Assembly (NCBI RefSeq): GCF_035222485.1
Contig: NC_085921.1
Location: 1,426,001 to 1,490,000 of the forward strand
Length of the DNA stretch: 64,000 nucleotides
Origin: Podospora pseudoanserina
Lineage: Eukaryota > Ascomycota > Sordariomycetes > Sordariales > Podosporaceae
Direction of reading: 5' to 3'
The notes beneath the pieces are model-generated. The model was given only the letters and a program-made list of their open reading frames with translations, was not told the DNA's origin and did no database searches. The position numbers were made by a program, and so were the translations under genes. Positions within the stretch are counted from its first letter, which is position 1. The number at the start of each line of letters is the position of its first letter. Shown in pieces: positions 24,386 to 34,487 of this stretch.

Positions 24386-26134
24386 ATGACATCCCACGAT
24401 CCAAACCCGCCTTCTCCCCCAGCCGACCTCAAGGCTGGTTTGGGCGGCACAGGTCACATCAACATCGCCTCTCCTGCTCAAGAACCCATCCAAGACTACC
24501 CCATTGAGCGGGTAGAGCAGGTGTACCGGTACGTCTTCCCCTTCTGCCCATCGCTACCTCTCCTCGCTGACCTCCTTCTTCCCCAGCAAACTCGACCTCC
24601 GCATCATCCCCGCCTTCTGGGTCCTCTACTTCCTCAACTCCGCCATCCGCTCCAACATCGGCATAGCCCAAACAATGAACGCCTCCGTCAAGCACGACCT
24701 CGTCTCGGTCCTCGGGCTCACCCCCAAAGACGTCTCCACCGCCCTGGCACTCTTTTATGTCTCCTACGTGCTGTTTGACCTCCCCTCCAATCTCATCATG
24801 AGCCGTCTCTCCCCTCGGGTCTGGATGGCGCGTATTGTCATTGCTGTCGGTATCATCGGGACGTGCTTCACAGCCGTGAACGACGCCTGGTCTCTCAAGC
24901 TGTTGAGGTTTCTGCTGGGTGTGGTGATTGCGGGCATGTGGCCTGGTATGGCGTATTATCTCACCTTGTTCTACCCACCGAGCAGAACGGGCAAGAGGAT
25001 CGGGATGTATTTCACCGCTGCGCAGGTTTCTGCCGCGGTGGTTGGGTTGGTGTCGGCGGGGTTCCAGCAGATGGATGGGTTGGGGGGGTTGGTGGGTTTT
25101 AGGTGGATGTTCTTGATTTATGGGTTGTTGGGGGTGATTTTGGGGGTTGGGTTGCTGTGGTGGTTGCCTGACCGGCCTTTGGCTCCGGGGGAGGTGAGGG
25201 AGAAGAGTTGGTGGGTGAAGTGGTTGCCGCCGAGTCCGGAGGCGCTGACGGGGGAGGATGCGATGGTGCATTATCATGATTTGAGGAGGGTGTATCATGC
25301 CAGGCCGTGGACGTTGAAGGATCTGTGGTTTGTGTTGTTGGACTGGCGGTTGTGGCCGTTGGTGTTGATGTACTTTGGGGTTGTTGGGGTGGGTATTGGG
25401 ACGCAGTTGTACGGGAGCGTGATTATTGCTTCGATCAACTCGAACTTTACGGGGGTGCAGGTTAGCTTGCTGTTTGCGCCTATTTGGATTGTAGGTTTCT
25501 TTCTTTTTTTTTTTTTTTTTTTTTTTTGGAAGAGACGAGTTTGAGAAACGTCGTACTAACACAGGCACAGATGGACTTGATCGCTATTCTCCTCGTCACC
25601 CCTATTTCGGATCGGTTCCACAAGTACCGCCCCCTTTTCTTCTCGGCGGCCGTTTGTGTTCAGATCGCCGGGCTGCTCACTGTCACCTTTGCTTTGGACA
25701 ACCAATGGGGCAGATACGGCGGTTTGTTGCTCATCGGATTTGGCCTCGGTCCCACGGTTCCCATTTGTATGGCCTGGACCAACGAGATCTTCCAGAAGCG
25801 TCACCGCGAAGTTGGTGTTGCTACTGCTTCCGCCTTGGTATCTGGCCTTGGCAACCTTGGAAGCATTGTCACGACATACGCCTTGTACACTGGCTGGCCC
25901 GAGGACGCGGCCCCGGGACGGTACCGCTACCGCAACAGCAACTTTGTCATGATTGGTATTCTCTGCATGAGTATCGCCAGCAGCTTCGTCATGATTGCTC
26001 TGCTCAAGATCTTTGGCAATGAGCCCAGCAACAAGATTGCTGGTAGTGACGGCAACGACTCTGGAGAGGAGATTTTGGATGGTGCTGCTCGTCGTGAGGT
26101 GCACCAGCGCGGTTTCAGCCGCTTGATCAAATAA
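24386..26134 (+). CDS. MFS transporter, anion:cation symporter family (Dal5/Fen2-like)
   Basis: Plasma-membrane permease of the allantoate/pantothenate/nicotinate branch. Three exons: 24386-24528, 24587-25490 and 25565-26134, 538 residues. Intron 2 contains a long poly-T and a perfect TACTAAC branch site next to ACAG. The protein has a short polar N-terminus, then helices starting near LRIIPAFWVLYFLN; FDLPSNLIMSRLSPRVW and GMWPGMAYYLTLFYPPS match the family's helix 2-5 region. The second half includes VTPISDRFHKYRPLF and a tail with acidic residues before the stop. About twelve membrane spans are expected. The substrate cannot be predicted. It lies 0.8 kb downstream of the ACC deaminase gene and just upstream of the YAI-motif repeats. 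Confidence 0.88.
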
Positions 26135-26196
26135 TTTGATCGGCAAAATCTGGGGACGAGATGAGCTCGCGGTTCTGTTGTCATCGCTGAGTTTTA

Positions 26197-26792
26197 TGAA
26201 GACGAAGACAACATCTACTTCACCACATTCCTTTACGACAACTTTTCGGAATGCTTTCACATATGACCCCTCTGGTCATCAACAGCTTCTATTCTTCCCA
26301 AGAGGGTAGAACAGCTTCCCCACACCATCGGAAACGAAAATGCTTTTTACGCTATCGTTTCTCGAAGGTTGGGCAAGCCCAGAAAGGGAGCCCTCAACAC
26401 GGCAGTCCAAGTCAGAGAAGAAGACAATGCTCTGTACGCTATCTCCTTCTCAGACGAAGATTACCAACGTCGGAGGGATCTGTTTCTGTCTCTTTTTTTT
26501 CTTTTTTTTTTCTGTTTTTGGTCTTGGTGTTTGGGTTGGGCTGGGCTGGTTTGGCTTTTATGATACCCCATCTGTGTTGAAGATACGCGCTGCAATATTG
26601 ACGAAGAAAATTATGAAGTTATTCGGGACTATTACGAAGAAGAGTTTTCTTCGCCGGCGAAAGTGCTTTTACGCCATCGCTTGGACGGCGTGTCGAATGA
26701 CCGAGGTGTTGCTAGATGACGACAATGCTTTTTACGCTATCGTTGGTCGGCCTCGTGGGAGTTTTTCTGGATACTATGAGAGGATAGGATAG
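26197..26792 (+). repeat. Degenerate repeats encoding (D/E)N-A-(F/L)-Y-A-I motifs
   Basis: Directly after the MFS stop, an imperfect motif recurs. NENAFYAIV (26334-26360) and DDDNAFYAIV (26718-26744) share an identical 20-base core beginning AATGC; EEDNALYAIS (26418-26447) and an FYAIA copy near 26660-26687 are variants, and an acidic EDEDNIYF copy is at about 26201-26224. Several copies have an acidic run before and basic residues (SRR, QRR) after, which resembles kexin-processed fungal RiPP precursors of the ustiloxin type (core YAIG). The copies are not in one frame, at least one stop separates them, and no signal peptide is visible. It may be a relic, a spliced gene I cannot assemble, or a noncoding repeat. 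Confidence 0.45.
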
Positions 26793-27997
26793 GCGGGGAG
26801 GGCTGGTCGCTCGTTTTTTAAGAAGGGGGGGGGAGAGAGAAAGAAAATTGAGTCTGTTCCCCTGTCTACTTTGAGTGTTGTTGATGGTGCGTTGCTGTGT
26901 GATTGTGTGACTGAATTAAATTCCCGTTCACTGACTGCTTCTTTTGCTGTTGGCGTCGAAGGTTGGGAAGTCGCAGGACTAAAACCCGCAGAAAAGTAGC
27001 GAGTTCAAGGCAGCAAGTCAAGTGCGAGTAAGCAAGTGATGAAAGGAAAGAAAGTCGAAGGGTGGGTAGGTAGTCGAAGCCCGGGATATCGAAAAAATAG
27101 TCCCTTTGTCACCCTCTTTGCTGTCCTTGATGGATTGGTTCTCCTAAATAGGAGAGAGCCAGTGGACTGAAAAGATCAAACGCTCACCGGCCAACTCTTA
27201 GAGGTGGCCGGCTACGAAACACTCGTAGGGTTTACTTCGTCGATTGGGGGGTGGGCTATTGTTGGTTGATTTGGGGAGGTCGGTCGATATCCTTGAAGCC
27301 CATCTCGAAAGACAGGGCCGCGCTGAGGAGGCGAACTCAGGTGTCCACGGAGCCTTTCAAGGGGCATTGGTTCGTTGCCTGATCCGGGCCGCCTACGACT
27401 TACACCGTTGAGCTAATCTGACCATTCCAGTTACTAGATTTGTTGCGTAGGCAGTTGTTGGAAGACGGTCGCGGGGAGGGGTATATACACCGTGATTGAG
27501 GAGGATGTTGACTTGGTGGTTGTTTACTTGTGCAAGTTGATCCCATTACTACGACCGCAATACTGGCAATCATTCCAGCAGTACAGTGCTCTCAAGTTAA
27601 AGCAAGTCCCTCATCTCGCATCTTGGTCTCGCAGTTCCGTAGATTCTTGTTGTATTTGTCGAATTTACACATCAACAATTTCATCCTGGATTGTCCCATC
27701 ACAGGACCTTCTTCGACACTAAAGGATCAACCTCGAAGGCGACACGTCCATCTTCTTTACGCAACCACAGCTAACCCTTCTCCAGCATTCGGGCATCAAC
27801 GCGTCAGAACTGAAGCCGTCACCATCATCTGCACTTACTCGCCGTCTCTACTCGTCATCCCACTCACACTCACCACAAGCCACCACCGCGCACACACCTT
27901 TCACAAGTCAGAACCGTCACTTCAGCAATTCATTTCTCATTTTACCATCCCTCTCCTTCCCTCATCACCACCCTCCCGTTTTTATTCACCCCCAAAT
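26793..27997. other. Intergenic region with a hairpin cluster
   Basis: No protein gene recognised. Contains a group of strong stem-loops (27131-27228, listed separately) and C/T-rich sequence from 27700 onward that flanks the 3' end of the reverse-strand hydrolase-like gene. Confidence 0.4.
27131..27228. ncRNA. Candidate structured RNA: three successive hairpins
   Basis: Hairpin 1 pairs CTCCT (27141-27145) with AGGAG (27150-27154), extended by GG/CC. Hairpin 2 pairs CCGGCCA (27187-27193) with TGGCCGG (27205-27211), with an inner CTC/GAG step. Hairpin 3 pairs CTACGA (27212-27217) with TCGTAG (27223-27228) and abuts hairpin 2 directly. It fits no tRNA, 5S, spliceosomal RNA or hammerhead core that I know. 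Strand and function are unknown. Confidence 0.3.
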
Positions 27998-28780
27998 CTA
28001 AAAATGCTTCAACCTCTCCGCAAAAAACTCCATCAGCGGCAAAACCTCCTCCCGACTCCTCGGCATCCCATCATCCCTCCTGCCCTTCCACCTCACAACC
28101 CTCAGATCCTCAAACTCTTCCTTCAGCTTTTCCTCGGCATCATCATCAATAACCTCCCCCCCCTCCCCACAGAGCACCAACGTCGGGGTGGTTACCTTCC
28201 CCCTTCCACCAACAGTAGGTATCATGCTCACGGGCAGCGCCCCTCCCACACTCACAATCCCCTTTAATTCCCTCTTTTCCCCCTCCCCATCCCCCTCACT
28301 CACATCCACCACCCTCTTTTCCTGCCCCCTCCGCAGCTCGCTCCCCAGCCCCAACGCCACCGAACCCCCCTGACCATACCCAAAAAGAATCACATCCCCC
28401 CACCCCCACCCCAGTCTCCCCACAATCACCCCCCCTATCAGTTCCCATAACGCCTCCCTTGCCTTTTGGAATCCAGGATCCTGATCCAGTTCCCCTGTTC
28501 TCTGATCTAAAAGGAGATCATCACCCCAGTGCCAACAGCCATTTTCCGGCACCGGTTCCGGTACCAGACCCTGCGGGAGGGGGTTCACACCTCTAACCGT
28601 AACCGCGTACGTTCCCGGAAGATTCAACGACTTGGGGAAATTACAAAAAGACACTGGGTTGTCGCCTAGACCGTGGAGGACGATGAGAAAAGTGGTTGTT
28701 GACTCTGGGGGTGAGGGGGGGTGGAGCTGGATGAGGGGGAATTGGGAAAAGTCTGAGGGGGAGGGGATGCGGGGTGGCAT
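27998..28780 (-). CDS. Acyl-protein-thioesterase-like protein lacking catalytic residues
   Basis: Intronless, 260 residues, start ATG 28780 (MPPRIPSPSDF), stop TAG 28000-27998. The fold resembles phospholipase/carboxylesterase proteins: LIVLHGLGDNPVSF near residue 36 and TPTLVLCGEGG near 209. The elbow that is normally GFSQGG reads FGYGQGG, so the nucleophile serine is glycine. The region that normally carries the catalytic histidine reads RRDDGMPRSREEV, with no histidine. It is therefore probably a pseudoenzyme or uses other chemistry. I recall a fungal and yeast group with FGFGQGG, so this is probably a family trait and not a local mutation. A 5' poly-A/T tract lies in its leader (about 28977-29003). 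Confidence 0.75.
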   Translation of the reverse strand: MPPRIPSPSDFSQFPLIQLHPPSPPESTTTFLIVLHGLGDNPVSFCNFPKSLNLPGTYAVTVRGVNPLPQGLVPEPVPENGCWHWGDDLLLDQRTGELDQDPGFQKAREALWELIGGVIVGRLGWGWGDVILFGYGQGGSVALGLGSELRRGQEKRVVDVSEGDGEGEKRELKGIVSVGGALPVSMIPTVGGRGKVTTPTLVLCGEGGEVIDDDAEEKLKEEFEDLRVVRWKGRRDDGMPRSREEVLPLMEFFAERLKHF

Positions 28781-28975
28781 TTTTTTTTTGATTTGATGGA
28801 TTGAAATGGTCGTGGTGGATGGGTTTGGATAAGGTAGATGGGGGTTGTATAGGTAAGTAACTTGTGAGAGGCGAGGTAGGTGAGAAGAGATGAGGTCAGA
28901 AGGCGGGCTTGACAAGACCGGAAAGGTGGGGTTTCGGCCGGGAGTAAAAAGCGACGACGTCTGTCTAGCGGAATC

Positions 28976-29006
<31 letters not shown>

Positions 29007-29079
29007 GGATAAAAAGAGAAATGAGATATGAGAGACAAGAGGTGGTAAAAAGGGCATCAATAGTAAAAAGACAAGGCCT

Positions 29080-29153
29080 TGATTTCGTCCAGGCTCGAAC
29101 TGGAGACCTTCAGTGTGTTAGACTGACGTGATAACCAACTACACCACGAAACC
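29080..29153 (-). tRNA. tRNA-Val (AAC)
   Basis: A 74-nt cloverleaf without an intron. The acceptor stem GGTTTCG pairs with CGAAATC, discriminator A. The A box (TGGTGTAGTTGGTTATCA), the anticodon loop with AAC flanked by T and A, and the T arm containing AGTTCGAGCC are all present. It lies between the thioesterase-like and AP-3 delta genes, all on the reverse strand. Confidence 0.96.
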
Positions 29154-29342
29154 TTTGATTGGTTGTTGTTCGAGCGCAGAATTAGAGATTCTGTGGGGAC
29201 GGGAAGGTGGTCTCCACTAGGGGAAACAGAAAACCAACTCTCGATATACACGACAAGAAAGGCGCATCGCACTGGTATTCTCATATCAATACTAACCATC
29301 ACCATGCTTCTTTATTTACCCCCCTCAAAGCTGTATCTACCA

Positions 29343-32300
29343 CTACTCCCCTCCCATCCCCTCCCCATCTGGGCCATCCCCCTCATCCAACTTCACCACC
29401 CTCGCCGCCTTCTTCTTCTTCTTCTTCGTCACCACCCCCTCCCCTCCACCCCCCTCAACCTTCTTCTTCTTCTTCTTCACCACCCCCTCCTCCCCCTCAT
29501 CCGCCTTCACAACCGTCTTGGTCTTCTTCTTCTTCTTCTTCACGACCGCCACCCCCTCGCTCGGCACCCCCTGCGCAACCTGAATCCTCTCATTCGCCCT
29601 CTGCATCTCCAACCTCAACCTCTGCACCTCCTTCATCGCCAGCGCCATCTCCGCCTCCTCCTTCTGCTGCCTCTCGTGCGCAAACCCATCGTCCGGCCTC
29701 TGCTCATCCGTCAAGCTCAACCCGCCCAGCACGCTAGAGTTAAACTGCAACAGACTCTTCTGCTTAGGCTTCTTGGCCGCCTTGGAGAGATTAAAACTAT
29801 CAGAGTTATTCTCCGAGTCATAGCCCGGACGAGCAGCACCCCCAGGAGTAGAGACACCGCTATTGCCACCACCACCACCGAGCGTTTCGTCCGCTTCAAT
29901 GACAATCTTCTGGCGGGCTTGTCGCGGGTGTTGAGATTGTTGATGCCTAGACGGCCCCGAGACGGAAAGTTTCTCCAAATCAAGTGACATGATCGGGATG
30001 GCGTCAATGTCGAGATCCGGCCCGTTTTCTTTTTGGAGAATGTTGTGAATTGGTGTCGAGGTACCCGTGCGGCTTGATGACATGTCTGGAATGTAAAACG
30101 GATCATCCTTGTTACGCTCCCTCCTCTCCGCCTTTCTCCTCGCAACAATGTCCGCGTCGAGGTAACTTTCCTCTCCTGATTGCTGGTAGGAACTGCCGAC
30201 TTCTTCTGGGGCATCAACCAGCCTCTCGATGGCGGGGCCGCTGTAGATGCTGGTTGGCGCTGGGCGCTGGTTGTAATACACCTCAAACTCATCATCACCC
30301 TGTGTAGGAAGCATCAGCGAGTCTGCCTGTGAAAGCAGGCTGCCCAGGTTGGGATGAATGGGCTCGTCAAGGTCCAGTCCTGATGGGATAGGGACATTGT
30401 ACTGCGCCTCCGGTGCGACCGAGTTCAGCTCCCATCCCGTGAACAGTGATGGAATGGCCTGTGTAAGAAGCAAAGGTGCGTCTTGCTGAATCTCGTCTGT
30501 GGATGGCGCTTGTCCAGACGCGGCTTCGGCGGTGAGTCTGAGAAGCTCAATAAACTCGACCGCTCGTTCCTGGACTTCGAGGTAAGGATGTTGCGCAAAT
30601 GGCTCGAGTATGTGAATAACCCGCGCCATCAGCAACGATAGTGATGACTTTCTCTCGGGGGTCCACAACGCCCGATCATCCCCGGCAACATGGGCAAAAA
30701 GCTTGAGAATCGACTGGAGGCATGTTGCCAACACCTCAGGATAGTCAACTCGGGGCACGAGACCAAGCATGTTCCTCAACGTATCGTCAGGCGACGAGAG
30801 CTGGAAAGCGTACTCTCCCACCACAAATGCCAACGGCTTCAGGGCGCCAGTGATCACTGGCCGTGAAGAAACCGTGTCAGTGCTGAGACGCGAGATAATC
30901 AACTCTGCAGCGCGCACAGCAGCAGGCCTCACAGCCTTGACCTTAACGGCCACGTTCCTGAGTTCGTTTCCAATCCTCTCCGAGATATCGACTGACTTAG
31001 GTGACGAAGAACTGTCCGAGTCGAGATCCCGAGGGCTCGGAGGCGGAGCAATGCGGACGAGCTGGGTCAGGACGTCGATATACCAGTCAAAGTCGATCAC
31101 GTTAGCGTAGTTGTTCTGAGAGCACATGCCCAGTATCCGACCGATCACGTCGATGGTGTAGTCGTCTGGCAAAGGGGCCGTTTGCTCTTGTGACTTGGCA
31201 CGCCGTCCAGAACCATCTTCACTGGAGTCGTCCAGATCCTCTTGTCCGTCTTGTTGCTGTGCCAGAGCACTCGACGAGGCTTTGAGTTGCCTCATTAGCC
31301 GGCTGACAATGGACAGCAGGTTGTCACTGCTGACCATCCCTTGCACGAGGTCAAGTGCCTTGATTCTGATGGAGATATCCTCGCTGTCAATGCATTCCAG
31401 GATAACATCTTCCTGCTCAGCAACAAGCATTGGATGAGTGGTGACAATCCTGTTGAAGGCCAGCAGAGCAACATACTTCACTGATCGCCCTCGTGTCAGC
31501 CGAGTCCCACAATCCGATGAAAAAGCCACTCACAGTTCGGGTCACTGTTGATTGACACCATGCCCCTGAGCTTGGACACGCATAGTGAGGCAACTTCTTC
31601 CCGGGCAGAGAAATCTTCACCGTCACCCAAAATGCCACCCTGAATGATACCGTTAATGCATTCATACAGGAGAGACATGGCAGGTGTAGTTTTGACGAGA
31701 TTGGTTAATGGCGGCAGCAGCTTTCGGACCAGGCGAGGTTCGAGGGGAGTCAAAGTCGCAAACTGGACGCAGGTTAGGCAAGGAACTGAGGTGCAAGATG
31801 TCACATAGGCGTCCTACAAGTTTGATGAGCTTGATGGCCATCCAGTTATTCCCGCCATCCACCAGCAATTCAAACAGCCGCGGTGCCAGCGGGAGGAAAT
31901 CCTGCGGCCTCCTCCATCCCAGCTCACACACCACATTGACAATAGCAGCCGTCACACTCGGGTCCTCGTCCTTGTCCATCAACCGCTCTTTGATCTTGGG
32001 CCATGCTGCACGTAGCGCCTCGGGGTAAACCAGTGCTAGTCGGTAAAGAGTGACCACTGTCTTCTTTTTTATGGACGCGTGGGAGTGGGTGAGTCGTGGT
32101 AGCAAATCCCCTAGCAGTGAGAGAGCTAATGACGGGGTTACTAGATGTGGCAGCGCAACGATCGGAAGTGTTATTGTCGTCGGGTGGGAAGAAGCGAGGT
32201 CCTTCTTCAGCAAGTTTGTAGCCATCATCAGGACATCGGTATCGGGACGGAAACTCTGAACAGCCCCCAGATATCCAACTCGCTTCTGGTGGTATTTTTG

Positions 32301-32629
32301 CGACGACATAACCTCCAGTACGTGGAAGGAGGCCCAGGACATGTCGTGGCCGTTCATCTCGAGGTAGATTAGTTTGAGCAAGGCAGTGGCCTTGAGGTCT
32401 ACGTCCGAGATCAGCTTGAGCGTCTGGGAGATTGACTGTGTGGAGGAGACGAACCCATATCTGGGCTTCTTATTTCAGACCGGCATTCTTTCAGACAATT
32501 TTGAATGTATTCCTTCTCGTTTCCCTTGTGATTGCGCAGACCTCTAATGAGGTCGTACAGTGATTTCTCGAACCTGCACCACGTCAGCACCACTCATGCT
32601 TCCAAGCATATGGCAAGACCAACATACAT
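29343..32629 (-). CDS. APL5: AP-3 adaptor complex subunit delta
   Basis: Large adaptin of the AP-3 coat that carries cargo from Golgi/endosome to vacuole. Five exons: 32629-32628, 32573-32455, 32398-31818, 31762-31534 and 31480-29343; total 1022 residues, normal for fungi. The N-terminus MFEKSLYDLIRGLRNHKGNE is the family hallmark; SSQKYHQKRVGYLGAVQSF and KLRGMVSINSDPNLKYVALL follow across two junctions. HEAT-type helices fill the first 550 residues; the tail is acidic/lysine-rich with KKKKKK clusters, as in delta adaptins. The start codon appears to be split by the first intron: AT ends exon 1 and G begins exon 2 (donor GTATGT, acceptor GTGCAG). No in-frame ATG exists at the start of exon 2, and a stop precedes it. 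Confidence 0.93.
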
Positions 32630-33321
32630 GGCTGTGATTTTGTGATGTCAAAGGTGTATATGTCCAATACCTTATTCATATGCGCTTGTGTGGGAAGACT
32701 CGAGGTTGAATATCGCGAAGCTTAGCTCGACGATCCGCGGTTCCTGGATTCGGGATTGAATGGCGGGGATGCAGGGGGCACCGTGCTGTGTTGTCGCGGG
32801 CTTCAGCGGCGGAAAGGGGCCTTGTAGGATCTGTGAAGGAGGGACGATGTAGGGATGGCAAGATTCGTAGAGGGCATCTTGGTTTGGTCGTCGTCAATCA
32901 GCTCGCAGGCGATTCTGCGCAGTGTTTCGTGAGCTTGCGCAACTCTCAACAAAGCTTCAGGGCAGTCTGATGCTGTTGTTGCACCTCCAGGTGGCCCCAA
33001 GGTGGGTTGGCCGCACGTCACCGTACAGTGCGTTCCAGCGGGCAGGGAACCCGGCCTGACACTGTATTCGGGGCGGAACAAGCTCCCACCGCGGCCAAAA
33101 CTGACAGGGAAGGCTCGAGCTCTGAACCACATGAAGGTCTTGGCGTTTATTAGAGGTCCCCACTCTCCACATCCCCGTCCCGTCGTCAAGTAGTTTGTTA
33201 CATTCTGTGTTCCTGAATTCCATCATCAATCAGTCAACCCAACGACAACACATTCAACAACAGACCCGACCCTATCCGACACACATTCCCACCAAATATC
33301 TAATCTAATCTAATCGAATCA
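32630..33321. promoter_or_regulatory. Divergent promoter region, AP-3 delta / EMC2
   Basis: About 690 bp between two divergent genes; contains the 5' leader of both. A short TAATC repeat (TCTAATC three times, about 33300-33318) precedes the EMC2 start codon. Confidence 0.45.
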
Positions 33322-34487
33322 ATGGCACCGTCCCTCATCCGCTCGCCGGTCCAGCTGCCACCGGCCGAGGCATTGGCCCTCTCCCAGCAAGCTCCTGTCG
33401 TCCTCCAGAGCTCTCCGAGCACCGTGTCATCATCCGCCCTGGGTTCATTGTTTTCCGCCACTGAGAAGCCCGAGCTATGGATACAATACGAGAACTTGAT
33501 TCTTTCCTGTCTCCGAACTGGCGACGACAGGGCGGCACAAGAATGCTACGATCGACTTGCTGCTCGTTTCGGAAACAATGACCGAGTCAAGGCGCTGGGA
33601 GGGCTCATCAAGGAGGCCCAGGCCCAAAATAATGGCGAGTTGGAAAAGGTTCTGAAGGAGTACGACCAGATGCTAGAGGAGAACAACACCAATCTCGTTC
33701 GTGAACCACACTTTCCCTTCCTGCTGTGCTATCCATCCAAGATTGGCCAGGAACTAATCCCGTCTCCACAGCCTATCATGAAGAGACGTATTGCCCTCCT
33801 TCGATCCATGGGCCGCCTCTCGGATGCGGGCTCAGCCCTGGTGCAGCTTCTTGATTTCTCCCCGACCGATTCCGAGGCTTGGTCTGAGCTGTCGGATCTC
33901 TACTTTTCTCAGGGGTTGTACCCACAAGCGATCTACGCCATGGAAGAGGTCCTGATCCTGGCTCCAAACGCATGGAATGTACGCAATGCCACGGTGAAAC
34001 AGTCTAAGCCCTATGCTAACGGGTCCCCTTCAGGTACATGCCCGACTAGGCGAACTGCAATACATGGCCGCCACTGCTTCGGGTGCCACCGGTGCACCCT
34101 ATCAGAAGCAGATGGCAGAGGCCATCAAGCGTTTCTCGCGCAGCATTGAGTTGTGCGACAATTATCTGCGAGGTTATTATGGCTTGAAACTGGTTAGATA
34201 TGCCGTTGGAACTGCCAAGACGATATGATTGCTGACCCCTTTTCCAGGTCACAAAGAGACTGTTGAAGGACAATGCCAAGCCGGCAAAGCAGTCTGATGA
34301 TGAGGACTTCTCTCTGCCAGATTCCAACACCATTGAGCGGCTGAATGAACTGGCCACAGCCAAGTTGGCCGAGATTGTCCGACACAGCAGTGCGCAAGAC
34401 CGCGGTTGGAGGGGGTATGATGCCGCCGAGGTTGCAGCAGCGCGGGAGCTCCTCTCCGAGGATGCGCCCTCGGGGATGGAGAGGTGA
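33322..34487 (+). CDS. EMC2: ER membrane protein complex subunit 2 (EMC2)
   Basis: TPR-repeat subunit on the cytosolic face of the ER membrane insertase. Four exons: 33322-33696, 33772-33978, 34034-34192 and 34248-34487; 326 residues. Diagnostic stretches are YENLILSCLRTGDDRAAQEC, then MKRRIALLRSMGR, DFSPTDSEAWSELSDLYFSQ, YPQAIYAMEEVLILAPNAWN and RSIELCDNYLRGYYGLKL. All three introns sit in phase 0. Intron 1 (75 bp) is a multiple of three and has no in-frame stop, so its retention would add 25 residues; the homologous protein supports splicing. Confidence 0.92.

Noticed and set aside
24459-25568. Long reverse open frame opposite the MFS transporter
   Set aside because: Arg/Pro/His-rich shadow of the coding strand; no start context or homology.
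27340-27425. tRNA-like sequence on the reverse strand (TAGCTCAACGG resembling an A box; AGTTCGCC resembling a B box)
   Set aside because: The acceptor ends do not pair, the D-arm does not close, and spacing of the boxes is wrong for a tRNA with or without intron.
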